Notes: generated from the letters alone by a model not told the origin. A stretch of 64,000 nucleotides of DNA from Segnochrobactrum spirostomi (GCF_009600605.1 NZ_VWNA01000001.1:1528490-1592489); one strand, 5' to 3'; counted from the first letter of the stretch, positions 52,897 through 63,609 are shown. Numbers and translations: made by a program.

Positions 52897-54156
52897 ATGG
52901 CCTTCACCCCCCGCTCCGTCGCGGCTCCGGCCGCGGGCGACACCATCGCCGACGTCTCGATCGTCGGCGGCGGTACCGTGGGCCTCGTCACGGCCCTCGC
53001 CGTCCGCCATGCCGACCCGAACGCCTCCGTCGTCCTGATCGACGCCCGCCCGCCCGGCCCCTACAAGGACGAGCGCGCCTCGGCGATCGCCGCCGCGGTG
53101 CGCCGCATGCTGACCCGTCTCGGCGCCTGGGACGCGATCGAGGGCGAGGCCGAGCCGATCCGCGACATGATCGTGACGGACAGCCGCCTGCGCGACACCG
53201 TCCGCCCCGTCTTCCTCACCTTCGGCGGCGACGTCGAACCGGGCGAGCCGTTCGCCCACATGGTGCCGAACGCGGTGATGCTGGACGCGCTCGCGGGCGC
53301 AGCCGAGCGGGCCGGCGTGCGGACGATCGCGCCGGCGACGGTCGACGACTTCACCGTGGACGGCGCCGTCGCCACGCTCCACTTCACCGGCGGCGACACC
53401 CTGCGCACCCGGCTCCTCGTCGCCGCCGACGGGGTGCGCTCGCGGCTGCGCGGGCTCGCCGGCATCGGCGTGGTGCGCAGCGACTACAATCAGTCGGCAA
53501 TCGTCACCACCGTCGCCCACGAGCGGCCGCACGAGGGCCGCGCCGTCGAGCATTTCCTGCCCCACGGGCCGTTCGCCATCCTGCCGCTCACCGGCAACCG
53601 TTCCTCCCTGGTCTGGACCGAGCGCCGCGCCGAGGCCGAGCGCCTCATCGCGCTGGAAGACTTCACCTTCGAGACGGAACTCGAGCGCCGCTTCGGCCGC
53701 GAACTCGGCGCCATCAGCCTCGCCGGGCCGCGCCACGCCTATCCGCTCGGCATCAGCCTCGCCCGCGCCTTCGTGGCGCCGCGCTTCGCCCTCGTGGGCG
53801 ACGCCGCCCACGGCATCCACCCGATCGCCGGCCAGGGCCTCAACATGGGCTTCCGCGACGCCGCGGCGCTCGCCGAAGTGCTCGTCGACGCGCGCCGCCT
53901 CGGGCTCGACCCCGGCGCGCTCGACATTCTGAAGCGTTACGAATCCTGGCGGCGGTTCGACACCGTCGAGATGGGCTTCACCACGGACGTGCTGAACCGG
54001 CTGTTCCGCACCGACATCGGCCTCGTGCGGCAGGTGCGCGATATCGGGCTCGGGCTGGTGGACCGCCTGCCGCCGCTCAAGAAGCACTTCATTCGCGAGG
54101 CGGCCGGCCTTGGCGGCGCCGACATCCCCCGCCTGATGCGCGGCGAGGCGATCTGA
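52897..54156 (+). CDS. UbiH/UbiF/COQ6-type FAD monooxygenase
   Basis: A 419-residue flavoprotein hydroxylase. The FAD dinucleotide motif is VSIVGGGTVGLVTALAV, the mid-domain DG motif is LLVAADGVRSRLRGLAG, and GDAAHGIHPIAGQGLNMGFRD is the ubiquinone-hydroxylase signature. It probably hydroxylates the aromatic ring in ubiquinone biosynthesis; which position cannot be told, since alphaproteobacteria use several relatives (UbiL, UbiM, UbiH, UbiF). GAGGAT precedes ATG 52897. It converges on the response regulator gene with only two bases between. Confidence 0.87.
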   Translation: MAFTPRSVAAPAAGDTIADVSIVGGGTVGLVTALAVRHADPNASVVLIDARPPGPYKDERASAIAAAVRRMLTRLGAWDAIEGEAEPIRDMIVTDSRLRDTVRPVFLTFGGDVEPGEPFAHMVPNAVMLDALAGAAERAGVRTIAPATVDDFTVDGAVATLHFTGGDTLRTRLLVAADGVRSRLRGLAGIGVVRSDYNQSAIVTTVAHERPHEGRAVEHFLPHGPFAILPLTGNRSSLVWTERRAEAERLIALEDFTFETELERRFGRELGAISLAGPRHAYPLGISLARAFVAPRFALVGDAAHGIHPIAGQGLNMGFRDAAALAEVLVDARRLGLDPGALDILKRYESWRRFDTVEMGFTTDVLNRLFRTDIGLVRQVRDIGLGLVDRLPPLKKHFIREAAGLGGADIPRLMRGEAI

Positions 54157-54158
54157 AA

Positions 54159-54548
54159 TCAGGCGGCGTCGACGCGGCGCCCGCCCCCCGCGAGCGCCCG
54201 GCCGACGGCACGGCGGATGTCGCTCAGGGTGAAGGGTTTCATGACGAGATCCTGGATCACCGCGCGCAGATCCTCGGCCGCCTCGCGCTGCTCGGCATAG
54301 CCGGTCATCAGCACGATCGGCAGGTCCGGCAGGCGGGCGCGGGCGGCATGGGCGAGCGCGATGCCGTCCATCTCCGGCATGGTGATGTCGCTGACGAGCA
54401 GGTCGAAGCCGCGCTCGAGGTTGGTCAGGGCCTCCATGGCGTGGACGCCGTCGCTTGCCTCGATGACCGCATGGCCGTCGAGTTCGAGTGCCCGTCGAAC
54501 GAACGTGCGGACGGAATCGTCGTCCTCCGTGATCAGGATGCGCGCCAT
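54159..54548 (-). CDS. CpdR-like single-domain response regulator
   Basis: A 129-residue receiver domain with no output domain. Acidic pocket EDDD (8-11), phospho-acceptor Asp54 (LLVSDITMPEMDG), Thr near residue 81 (LMTGYAE) and Lys near residue 104 (VMKPFTL) are all present. The layout fits CpdR, the ClpXP adaptor that controls cell-cycle proteolysis in Caulobacter and rhizobia. The cognate relay (CckA-ChpT) is not in the window, so the name is an inference. Confidence 0.78.
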   Translation of the reverse strand: MARILITEDDDSVRTFVRRALELDGHAVIEASDGVHAMEALTNLERGFDLLVSDITMPEMDGIALAHAARARLPDLPIVLMTGYAEQREAAEDLRAVIQDLVMKPFTLSDIRRAVGRALAGGGRRVDAA

Positions 54549-54887
54549 CCCCGTACTCCCTCGCTGCGGGGTTTCGCCCCGCCGCCTTCGTGCTCATCCG
54601 CGCCGCCATCTCGGCGCGGGGGCGATTGCCGCCCGTCGAGACGACGTTGCGACCGCGGATGTTAACGCTCACCGAATCGTGCGGGTTGCGTCGCCCCGGG
54701 ATGGCGCCCGATCCGCCGATCGCCCGGGGCAGCGTTAACGCCCGTTCAACGCGATCGGCGCAATCGTGACGGCCTCGCCTGCCGGCCTCGCCCACCGCCC
54801 GGCGATGCGCTATCTGTGCCGTCCGACGTCCGTGCCGAGCCGAAGGACCCGCCGCCGCGCCCCCGTCCGCTTCACCGGAGAGAATGT

Positions 54888-55547
54888 TTGATCCGCTTCG
54901 AGAATGTCGGCCTGCGTTACGGAATGGGACAGGAGGTCCTCAAGGACCTCAGTTTCCATATTCCGCCGCGGTCCTTCCAGTTCCTCACCGGCCCATCTGG
55001 AGCCGGCAAGACGACGCTGATCCGCCTCCTGTTCCTGTCGCTGAAGCCGACGCGCGGCCTGATCCGCGTGTTCGGGCGCGACATCTCCACCATCGCGCCG
55101 CGCGAATTTCCGGCGCTGCGGCGGCGCATCGGCGTCGTGTTCCAGGATTTCCGCCTGCTCGACCACCTCACCACCTACGAGAACGTGGCGCTTCCCTTGC
55201 GCGTGCTCGGCCGCACAGACGCCGATTATCGCCACGACGTGGTGGAACTGCTGCGCTGGGTCGGGCTCGGCGATCGCATCAACGCCTTCCCGCCGGTGCT
55301 CTCGGGCGGTGAGAAGCAACGTGTGGCGATCGCCCGCGCCCTCATCACCCAGCCGGAGGTGCTGCTCGCCGACGAGCCGACCGGCAATGTCGATCCGCCG
55401 CTCGCCCGCCGGCTCTTACGCCTCTTCCTCGAACTCAATCGGCTCGGCACCGCGGTCGTCATCGCGACCCACGATATCGGCCTTATGGATCAGGTCGACG
55501 CCCGGCGCCTCGTGATCGCCGATGGCCGCGTCGAGGTGTCGGAATGA
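54888..55547 (+). CDS. ftsE: Cell division ATP-binding protein FtsE
   Basis: A 219-residue ABC ATPase. Walker A is GPSGAGKTT, the signature LSGGEKQRVAIARAL, Walker B VLLADEPTGN, and the switch His lies in IATHDIGL. The TTG at 54888 is chosen because GGAGAG stands six bases before it and the protein begins IRFENVGLRYG as in other FtsE. FtsE powers FtsX to activate septal peptidoglycan hydrolases. It overlaps ftsX by four bases (ATGA). Confidence 0.93.
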   Translation: MIRFENVGLRYGMGQEVLKDLSFHIPPRSFQFLTGPSGAGKTTLIRLLFLSLKPTRGLIRVFGRDISTIAPREFPALRRRIGVVFQDFRLLDHLTTYENVALPLRVLGRTDADYRHDVVELLRWVGLGDRINAFPPVLSGGEKQRVAIARALITQPEVLLADEPTGNVDPPLARRLLRLFLELNRLGTAVVIATHDIGLMDQVDARRLVIADGRVEVSE

Positions 55548-56539
55548 GCGGCGGCGCCCGCAAGGCCGCGAAGACCGCCGCGCCGCGCAAGGCCGCCGCC
55601 ACAGGTGACGCAGGCCGATCGCGCGCGGCGCGGCGCGCCGTCGCCCCGACGACCCCGATCGTGCCGCCGTCTTCCGTCGCCGGCCGCGCGCTCGTCACCG
55701 TCGTTGCGATCATGAGCTTCCTCGCCTGCCTCACCATCGCCGGCGTCCTCGTCGTGCGCACCGCGGCGGCCGGCTGGGAGACCGATCTGCGCCGCGAGGT
55801 GACAATCCAGGTTCGCCCCATCGACGGCGTCGATATGGGTGCCGCGCTCGACCGCGCCGTCTCGATCGCGGAATCCGCGCCCGGCATCGGCACCGTGCGC
55901 ACCCTCTCCGCCGACGAAACGCGCGGCCTGCTCGCGCCTTGGCTCGGTTCCGGCCTCGACATCGATGCCCTGCCGGTGCCCCGCCTCATCTCGGTCACCG
56001 TGGCTGATCCCACCAAGACGGACCTGCCGGCGCTCGGCCGGGACCTTGCGGCGGAGGTCAAGGGCGCGAGCCTCGACGACCATTCGTCGTGGACCGAGCA
56101 CATGGCCTCGATGGCGAACAGCGTCGTCGTCGCCGGGCTCGGGGTGCTCGCTCTGGTGCTGACCGCGATGATCCTGTGCGTCGTGTTCGCGACGCGTGCC
56201 GCGATGGCGGCGAACCGCGAGATCGTCGAGGTGCTGCATCTCGTCGGCGCCGAGAACCGCTTCGTCGCCCGTGAATTCGAGCGACATTTCCTGCGCCTCG
56301 GCTTGACCGGCGGGGCGCTCGGCGGCGGGGCGGCGATCGTCACCTTCCTCATCCTCGCGCTCTTGCAGCGCGCCGGCGCCGGAACCGCGGAGGCGGATCA
56401 GGCCCGCGCCCTGTTCGGCGGGATCGGCATCGGATGGTCGGGCTATGCCGCAACCATTCTCGTCACCGCGGCGGTGGCGCTTCTCACCGCGCTGACCTCG
56501 CGGATTTCCGTGGTGCGGCACCTGTCGCGCATGCTCTGA
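55544..56539 (+). CDS. ftsX: Cell division protein FtsX
   Basis: A 331-residue inner-membrane partner of FtsE. A basic, Ala-rich N-terminal tail of about 45 residues precedes the first helix (ALVTVVAIMSFLACLTIAGVL). A periplasmic loop of roughly 120 residues follows, then three more helices toward the C-terminus, giving the four-helix FtsX topology. It couples FtsE ATP hydrolysis to amidase or peptidase activators in the periplasm. The ATG lies within the ftsE stop region. Confidence 0.92.
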   Translation: MSGGARKAAKTAAPRKAAATGDAGRSRAARRAVAPTTPIVPPSSVAGRALVTVVAIMSFLACLTIAGVLVVRTAAAGWETDLRREVTIQVRPIDGVDMGAALDRAVSIAESAPGIGTVRTLSADETRGLLAPWLGSGLDIDALPVPRLISVTVADPTKTDLPALGRDLAAEVKGASLDDHSSWTEHMASMANSVVVAGLGVLALVLTAMILCVVFATRAAMAANREIVEVLHLVGAENRFVAREFERHFLRLGLTGGALGGGAAIVTFLILALLQRAGAGTAEADQARALFGGIGIGWSGYAATILVTAAVALLTALTSRISVVRHLSRML

Positions 56540-56616
56540 GGCGGCAGCCCCTCGGGCCCTGAATTCGCCACGGACCGGCCCTCGTCAGCCCCAGATTTCT
56601 GCGTTAGCTTGAGATC

Positions 56617-57516
56617 ATGGCGGTTAACGAGTCGCACACTTCCTCGTCCGCCGTGCGGGCGATGGCATCTTCCGAGGCGGCGACCCTCAAAGCCGCCCCC
56701 GGTCTTGCGTCCGCCTCATGGCAATCGAGCGCTTGGACATCGAGCCCGTCCCGCCGGGACGCGGGGGCCCGACGTTCGGCTTGGCGGCTGCCATTCTTCC
56801 GCCGCGCGCCGCGGGAAACCCCGCAGCACGCCGCGGCCGACGGTCCTGCCCCCGTGCGCCGCCGCCCGGGCCGTATGATCGCCCTTGCCGCCGTGCTCGC
56901 CGCGGTGTCGGCGGTCGGCTTCGACTTCGCCTCGTTCGTGAGAACCGTGACGAGCGCACCGCCGCCCGCAACGACGCGCGCAGACGCGATCGTCGTGCTG
57001 ACCGGCGGCGCCGCCCGCATCCCCTACGCCCTCGATCTTCTCAAGGACGGCCGGGCCGAGCGGATGCTGATCTCCGGCGTCGATCCGCGCGTCAGCGAGA
57101 ACGCCGTCCTGTCGCGCCTCGCCCCCGTCGCGCGCTTCCTCGCCGGCTGCTGCATCGATTTCGGGCGCGAGGCGTCGAACACGGTGGGCAATGCCGCCGA
57201 GGCCCGCAAATGGGCCGAGGAGAAGGGCTTCCACTCCCTCTTCGTCGTCACCAGCGCCTATCACATCCCCCGCTCGCTCGCCGAGTTCGGCGACGCCCTG
57301 CCGGGCCGGACGCTGATCCCCTACCCGGTCGCCCGGCCGGGCCTCGATCTCGATCGGTGGTACGAGCGCCCGGAGACGATCCGGCTCGTGATCTCGGAAT
57401 ATCTGAAGTTCACCCTCGTGCGGGCTCGCCTCCTCGCCGAACGCCTGGGCCTCGCCAGCCCCGCCTCGGTGTCGCAGGCCGCCGGCGTCATTCCTCACAA
57501 GCCCGGCCCGGCCTGA
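56617..57516 (+). CDS. YdcF/DUF218 family protein
   Basis: A 299-residue protein, possibly starting later, for example at 56875 (MIALAAVL). One membrane helix near residues 86-105 is followed by the DUF218 domain: DAIVVLTGGAARIPYALDLL, EASNTVGNAAEA and VTSAYHIPRS. The family (YdcF, SanA, ElyC) is linked with envelope polysaccharide or lipid carriers. The first 85 residues are low-complexity and may be partly untranslated. It lies between ftsX and plsC, matching other Rhizobiales. Confidence 0.8.
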   Translation: MAVNESHTSSSAVRAMASSEAATLKAAPGLASASWQSSAWTSSPSRRDAGARRSAWRLPFFRRAPRETPQHAAADGPAPVRRRPGRMIALAAVLAAVSAVGFDFASFVRTVTSAPPPATTRADAIVVLTGGAARIPYALDLLKDGRAERMLISGVDPRVSENAVLSRLAPVARFLAGCCIDFGREASNTVGNAAEARKWAEEKGFHSLFVVTSAYHIPRSLAEFGDALPGRTLIPYPVARPGLDLDRWYERPETIRLVISEYLKFTLVRARLLAERLGLASPASVSQAAGVIPHKPGPA

Positions 57517-57687
57517 TCTCGGCACCCCCCCAGCCGTCGCCCGAGCAATCCTGCAGGCCGGGTGCGGTCGGGCGCTTGTCAGCGCCGTGCCGCCCGCCTA
57601 TCCAAGGCCGGTGCCGCAGGCACGGGTTCGGTCGGCTCCGGCCGGCGGACCGCGATTTCCTTCCGTCCCGCTCCAGGATTGTCTCCC

Positions 57688-58461
57688 GTGCTGGTGGTCC
57701 GCTCGCTGCTGTTCGGTGCCGTCTTCTACACCGTGCTGATCGGCTATCTTCTGATCACCTGGCCGGCCTACTTCCTGCCGCGGCGTCTGTCCTGGCGGGT
57801 GGTGATTTCGTGGGCGCGGGTCAGCCTTTGGCTGCAACGGGTCATCGTGGGGACGAAGGTCACCTATCGCGGCGTCGAAAACCTGCCGGCCGGCGGCTAT
57901 CTGGTGGCGTCCAAGCATCAGGCGATGTGGGAGACCTTCGCGCTTATCCCCTGCTTCCCCTACGCGACCTTCGTGCTCAAGAAGGAGCTCATGAAGATCC
58001 CGATCTTCGGCTGGGCGATGAAGCGGATGGGAATGATCGCGGTCGATCGCGAGGCGGGGCGCAAGGCGCTCGTCGGCATGGCCGCGGATTCCCGCGCGGC
58101 GGTCGCGCGAGGCGAGCAGGTCATCATCTTTCCGGAGGGAACGCGGCAGGTGCCGGGCGCGGCGCCCGACTACAAGCCGGGCATCGCCCTGCTCTACCGC
58201 GACCTCGGCGTTCCCTGCGTGCCGGTCGCGCTCAATTCCGGGCTCTATTGGCCGCGACGCACCAACCTGCGCCATCCCGGCACGATCGTGGTCGAATTCC
58301 TGCCGCCGATCCCGCCGGGCCTGCCGCGCGCCGACTTCATGGCGCGCCTCGAGGCTGACATCGAGACGGCGAGCCGCCAGCTCGTGGCGGAGGCCGCAGC
58401 CTCGCCCAATCCGCCGCCGATCCCGCTGGTCGCGCGGGAGGACGCTCAGGCGAAGCTGTAG
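57688..58461 (+). CDS. plsC: 1-Acylglycerol-3-phosphate O-acyltransferase (PlsC family)
   Basis: A 257-residue membrane acyltransferase. The catalytic box appears as SKHQAMWETF, with Glu in place of the usual Asp of HX4D, a variant seen in rhizobial PlsC. The substrate motif is IIFPEGTRQ. An N-terminal membrane helix (LLFGAVFYTVLIGYLLITW) anchors it. It makes phosphatidic acid from lysophosphatidic acid and acyl carrier. GTG 57688 with CAGGA upstream is preferred. Its last 16 bases overlap the convergent ACT gene. Confidence 0.87.
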   Translation: MLVVRSLLFGAVFYTVLIGYLLITWPAYFLPRRLSWRVVISWARVSLWLQRVIVGTKVTYRGVENLPAGGYLVASKHQAMWETFALIPCFPYATFVLKKELMKIPIFGWAMKRMGMIAVDREAGRKALVGMAADSRAAVARGEQVIIFPEGTRQVPGAAPDYKPGIALLYRDLGVPCVPVALNSGLYWPRRTNLRHPGTIVVEFLPPIPPGLPRADFMARLEADIETASRQLVAEAAASPNPPPIPLVAREDAQAKL

Positions 58462-58829
58462 CCCGCCTTGCGCAGCGCCTCGTGGGTGCGGTCGAGATCG
58501 TCGGCCTTCACCAGCAGATGGTCGCCGTCATAGGTCGAGACGAGGAAGATGCCGATCTTCTCCTCGGCGAGCGGCTTGACGATCGCGTAGATGATGCCGG
58601 TCTCGTCGAGGCCGAACGGGCCGACGACCTTCATGCAGCGCCAGCCGCGCTCGGTCTGGACGTCGGAGGGCACACGCTTCTCGCGGCAGACGATCGAGAG
58701 CTCGTTGTCCGAGCGGCTGACCGAGGTGAAGCCGTCCCCCTCGACCCACTCTGGCACCGGATCGTTCGGTGACAGCCGCGAGATGGCATAAGGACCGGGA
58801 AGCTGCTTGAAGACGATCTTCGGAACCAT
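58446..58829 (-). CDS. ACT-domain protein (CASTOR/DUF-type)
   Basis: A 127-residue protein with two small ACT-like units: LPGPYAISRLSPNDPVPEWV with ELSIVCREKRVP, and a second MKVVGPFGLDETGIIYAIVKPLAEEKIGIFLVSTYDGDHLLVK. Such stand-alone ACT proteins likely sense an amino acid. Its function is not established. Its 3' end overlaps plsC by 16 bases on the other strand. Its start lies 160 bases from ureD, divergent. Confidence 0.83.
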   Translation of the reverse strand: MVPKIVFKQLPGPYAISRLSPNDPVPEWVEGDGFTSVSRSDNELSIVCREKRVPSDVQTERGWRCMKVVGPFGLDETGIIYAIVKPLAEEKIGIFLVSTYDGDHLLVKADDLDRTHEALRKAGYSFA

Positions 58830-58940
58830 GGCCTTCCTTCGTATCGGGCTCGCCCGGGCGCAAGATAGCGCTGCGGACGATCAACGGCGATAGCACAAAA
58901 AGATCGCGGACGGACAAGGGGCCGTTCGGCTCATCCACGG

Positions 58941-58956
58941 TGGCATATCGCTTGCT
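58941..58956 (+). promoter_or_regulatory. Sigma-54 promoter of the urease operon
   Basis: TGGCAT-ATCGC-TTGCT fits the sigma-54 consensus TGGCAC-N5-TTGCA/T with the invariant GG (-24) and GC (-12) ten bases apart. Transcription would start near 58968, about 22 bases before ureD. Nitrogen limitation through NtrC is therefore likely to switch on the operon; no clear NtrC site was recognised upstream. Confidence 0.75.
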
Positions 58957-58989
58957 TGGCTTCAGCCTGATGTCGGATTCTCTTCGCCT

Positions 58990-59910
58990 ATGCTCGATCT
59001 CGCCACGCCTGTTCCCGCCGATCCCCGACCGTCCGCCGGCGCGGACTGCGGCGTTTCGCCGTTCGGTACGGCGGTCGTGACCGAGCCGTCCGCCCTCCGG
59101 CTGCCGGATTTCGTGCGGGCGCGCGGCGGCGTGCGGCTCGCCTTCGCGGCCGGCGCGGCGCGCACTTATGCCCACACGGTCGCGGAGCGCGGCTCCTTCC
59201 GCGTCCGCATGCCGCGCCTCGCCGCGGGCTGCGAAGCGGTGCTGATCAACACCGGCGGCGGCCTGACCGGCGGCGACCGGATGGAGGTCGAGATTGCCTC
59301 GGCGGCGGGCACCGAGGCGGTTGTGACGACGCAGGCAGCGGAGAAGATCTACCGCTCCGACGGACCGGCGACCGAGATCGAGACGACCCTGCGGCTGGAC
59401 CGGGCGAGCCGGCTCGCCTGGCTGCCGCAGGAGACGATCCTGTTCGACCGCGCCCGGCTCGCCCGCCGGCTGACGATCGAGATGAGCGGGGAGGCGCGCC
59501 TCCTCCTCGCCGAATCCATGTTCTTCGGCCGCCGCGCGATGGGCGAGCGGCTGACCGAGGGCGTCTTCCACGACCGCTGGCGCCTGCGCCGCGACGGTCG
59601 GCTGATCTTCGCCGAGGACGTCCGGCTCGACGGGGCGCTCGACGCGCGGCTCGCCCGCGCGGCGATCGGCGCCGGTGCCGTTGCCACGGGCACCATCCTG
59701 CTCGCTGCCCCGGAGGCCGAAAGCCGCCTGGAGGAGGCCCGCGCTTTGCTCGCCGACACCCGGCCGGGACCGCCCGTCGAGCGCGCCGCGACCGCCTTCG
59801 GCGGGCTCCTCGTCATCCGCCTCGTCTCCGCCGACGCGCAGGCCTTGCGCGATCGGCTCGTTCATGTCGTCGAACATCTGCGCGGGCAGGTCATGCCCCG
59901 CTCCTGGTGA
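58990..59910 (+). CDS. ureD: Urease accessory protein UreD
   Basis: A 306-residue UreD/UreH protein. The family core INTGGGLTGGDRMEVEI and VTTQAAEKIYRS are clear, with AWLPQETILFDRARL downstream. With UreF and UreG it forms the complex that loads nickel into apourease. It is the first gene after the sigma-54 promoter and is followed by ureAB after 15 bases. Confidence 0.94.
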   Translation: MLDLATPVPADPRPSAGADCGVSPFGTAVVTEPSALRLPDFVRARGGVRLAFAAGAARTYAHTVAERGSFRVRMPRLAAGCEAVLINTGGGLTGGDRMEVEIASAAGTEAVVTTQAAEKIYRSDGPATEIETTLRLDRASRLAWLPQETILFDRARLARRLTIEMSGEARLLLAESMFFGRRAMGERLTEGVFHDRWRLRRDGRLIFAEDVRLDGALDARLARAAIGAGAVATGTILLAAPEAESRLEEARALLADTRPGPPVERAATAFGGLLVIRLVSADAQALRDRLVHVVEHLRGQVMPRSW

Positions 59911-59925
59911 AGTCCGGAGGAAACG

Positions 59926-60546
59926 ATGAACCTCTCCCCCCGTGAGAAGGACAAGCTGCTCGTCTCGATGGCGGCCATGGTGGCACGCCGCCGGCTCGAG
60001 CGCGGCGTGAAGCTGAACTTTCCCGAAGCCGTCGCCCTCATCACCGATTTCGTCGTTGAAGGCGCCCGCGACGGCCGCTCGGTCGCCGACCTGATGGAGG
60101 CCGGCGCGCACGTGCTGACGCCGGATCAGGTGATGGACGGCGTCGCCGAGATGATCCACGACGTCCAGGTCGAGGCGACCTTTCCGGACGGCACCAAGCT
60201 CGTCACCGTCCACGACCCGATCCGCGGCGCGCCGGAGACGCTCGTTCCGGGCGCGGTCGAGACCGCCGACGGCGACATCGTCCTCAACGAAGGCCGCGAG
60301 ACGGTGACGCTGACGGTCTCCAACACCGGCGACCGGCCGATCCAGGTCGGCTCCCATTACCATTTCTACGAGACCAACGCCGCGCTCGCTTTCGACCGCG
60401 ACAAGGCCCGCGGCATGCGTCTCGACATCGCCGCCGGCACCGCGGTGCGCTTCGAACCGGGGCAGACCCGCGAGGTGACCCTCGTCGCCTATGCCGGCGA
60501 CCGCAAGGTCTACGGCTTCCGCGGCCAGGTGATGGGGGCGGTCTGA
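59926..60546 (+). CDS. ureAB: Fused urease gamma/beta subunit
   Basis: A 206-residue protein joining UreA (about 1-100: [35 protein letters not shown], through [24 protein letters not shown]) to UreB (from about 105: [42 protein letters not shown]). The same gamma-beta fusion is known for Helicobacter UreA and some Rhizobiales. The fusion ensures equal amounts around UreC. CGGAGGAA precedes the ATG. Confidence 0.94.
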   Translation: MNLSPREKDKLLVSMAAMVARRRLERGVKLNFPEAVALITDFVVEGARDGRSVADLMEAGAHVLTPDQVMDGVAEMIHDVQVEATFPDGTKLVTVHDPIRGAPETLVPGAVETADGDIVLNEGRETVTLTVSNTGDRPIQVGSHYHFYETNAALAFDRDKARGMRLDIAAGTAVRFEPGQTREVTLVAYAGDRKVYGFRGQVMGAV

Positions 60547-60588
60547 TCTGCTAGAGTAAGGAGACTTCGAAATTGTAAGGAGGCCGCC

Positions 60589-60924
60589 GTGCCCCACTTC
60601 ACCGCCCGCATGAGTTCCAAGGGCCAGCTCACCGTGCCCGCCAAGGTACGCGAGTTCCTCTCGCTCGAGACCGGCGACATCGTCGATTTTTATATCGACG
60701 AGGCGCTCCGCGTCGTGCGGCTCCGCGCCCGCAATGCGGCCTCCGACGGTCTGCTGGGCGCGCTCGTGCCTTTCGTCGGCCAGGCCACGCCCGTGGAGCC
60801 GGAAAGCGCCGCGGCGGACCGCGAAGCCTCGCGCGAGGACAGCCGTGTCGCGCAGGATTGGCGCGAGTGGGCAGAGTTCGAAGCGTGGCGGCGGGCACGC
60901 CGGACCGGAGAGGCCGCCGAATGA
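60589..60924 (+). CDS. AbrB/SpoVT-type antitoxin (VapB/MazE-like)
   Basis: A 111-residue protein with an N-terminal AbrB swapped-hairpin DNA-binding domain (MSSKGQLTVPAKVREFLSLETGDIVDFYIDEA, about 8-50) and an acidic, helical C-terminal tail that would wrap the toxin. It starts at GTG 60589 with a perfect AAGGAGG. It overlaps the PIN gene (ATGA), the classic toxin-antitoxin arrangement. It stands inside the urease operon between ureAB and ureC. Confidence 0.82.
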   Translation: MPHFTARMSSKGQLTVPAKVREFLSLETGDIVDFYIDEALRVVRLRARNAASDGLLGALVPFVGQATPVEPESAAADREASREDSRVAQDWREWAEFEAWRRARRTGEAAE

Positions 60925-61322
60925 TCGGGCTCGACACCAATGTGCTCATCCGCCTCTTCGTAGATGAACCCGACGGCCGGCAGACGGCCGCCGCCCGAGC
61001 CCTCTTCCGCGAGACCGCCGAGACCACGCTGCGCATCTCGCTCATCGTCCTCGTCGAGTCGGTGTGGACCCTCCGCAGCCGCTTCGCGGTCGGACGGACC
61101 GGGATCGCCACCTTCCTCGCCCATCTGCTCGATCATCCGCGCTTCGACCTCGAAGCGAGGGACTGCGTGGAAGCCGCCTTCGAAGCCTTCGCGACGCAGC
61201 GTGCCGATTTCGCAGACTGCCTAATCGAGGCGCTCAACGTTCGTGCCGGCGCCTCGGCAACCTTTACGTTCGATCGCGCTGCGGCTGCCGCGCGCAACCA
61301 TTTCCGCCTCGTTCCAGCCTGA
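60921..61322 (+). CDS. PIN-domain toxin (VapC-like ribonuclease)
   Basis: A 133-residue PIN protein. The acidic metal-binding residues are Asp5 ([11 protein letters not shown]), Glu in VLVESVW (near 46) and Asp in ADFADCLIE (near 97-100), forming a Mg-dependent RNase site. Start at 60921 overlaps the antitoxin stop. It ends 10 bases before ureC, so the pair is likely cotranscribed with urease. The RNA target is unknown. Confidence 0.85.
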   Translation: MIGLDTNVLIRLFVDEPDGRQTAAARALFRETAETTLRISLIVLVESVWTLRSRFAVGRTGIATFLAHLLDHPRFDLEARDCVEAAFEAFATQRADFADCLIEALNVRAGASATFTFDRAAAAARNHFRLVPA

Positions 61323-61332
61323 GGAGCCGCCC

Positions 61333-63041
<1,709 letters not shown>

Positions 63042-63105
63042 GTTCGATGCACCTCCCGCGGTGGTCGCCGACGTGACCGTCCGCGCCGAGGGTGGAGTTT
63101 CCGCG

Positions 63106-63600
63106 ATGGCCCAGCCGATCAAGGCCGGCGATACGGCCGGCGCCGACCGAGGCCTCTATTCCCGCGATTTCCACGCCTGGACGAAAGAACAGGCGCGATT
63201 GCTGCGTGCGCGTCGTTTCGAGGCGCTCGACCTCGACAACCTTGCCGAGGAGGTCGAGGCGGTGGGACGCAGCGAACGGCGCGAGATCGAGAACCGCCTC
63301 CGGGTTCTCGTCGCGCATCTCCTGAAATGGCGCTACCAGCCGGGCGCACGCTCCGCCGGATGGCGCGGCACCATCACCGAACAGCGCGCGCGCCTCTCCC
63401 GCGTGCTCGCCGACAGCCCGAGCCTCAGAAGCTTTCCGAGCGAGGCGTTCGATCTCGCCTATCTCTCCGGCCGCCTGCTCGCCGCCAAGGAAACGGGGAT
63501 GGATTTCACCCTGTTTCCCGAAACGCCCCCCTTTACCATCGATCAGGTTCTCGACGACGGGTATCTGCCCGTGGAACCCGGCCTCTTCGACCCATCCTGA
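63106..63600 (+). CDS. DUF29 family protein
   Basis: A 164-residue protein with the DUF29 layout: LYSRDFHAWTKEQARLLRARRFEALDLDNLAEEVEAVGRSERREIENRLRVLVAHLLKWRYQP is the diagnostic block, here given only by its first and key residues (YxxDFxxWxxxQAxLLR and DxxNLAEEVExxGRxE). Start 63106 is nearest the domain. It lies 64 bases after ureC and 9 before ureE, so it belongs to the urease operon. No function is known for the family. Confidence 0.85.
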   Translation: MAQPIKAGDTAGADRGLYSRDFHAWTKEQARLLRARRFEALDLDNLAEEVEAVGRSERREIENRLRVLVAHLLKWRYQPGARSAGWRGTITEQRARLSRVLADSPSLRSFPSEAFDLAYLSGRLLAAKETGMDFTLFPETPPFTIDQVLDDGYLPVEPGLFDPS

Positions 63601-63609
63601 GACGCGATC

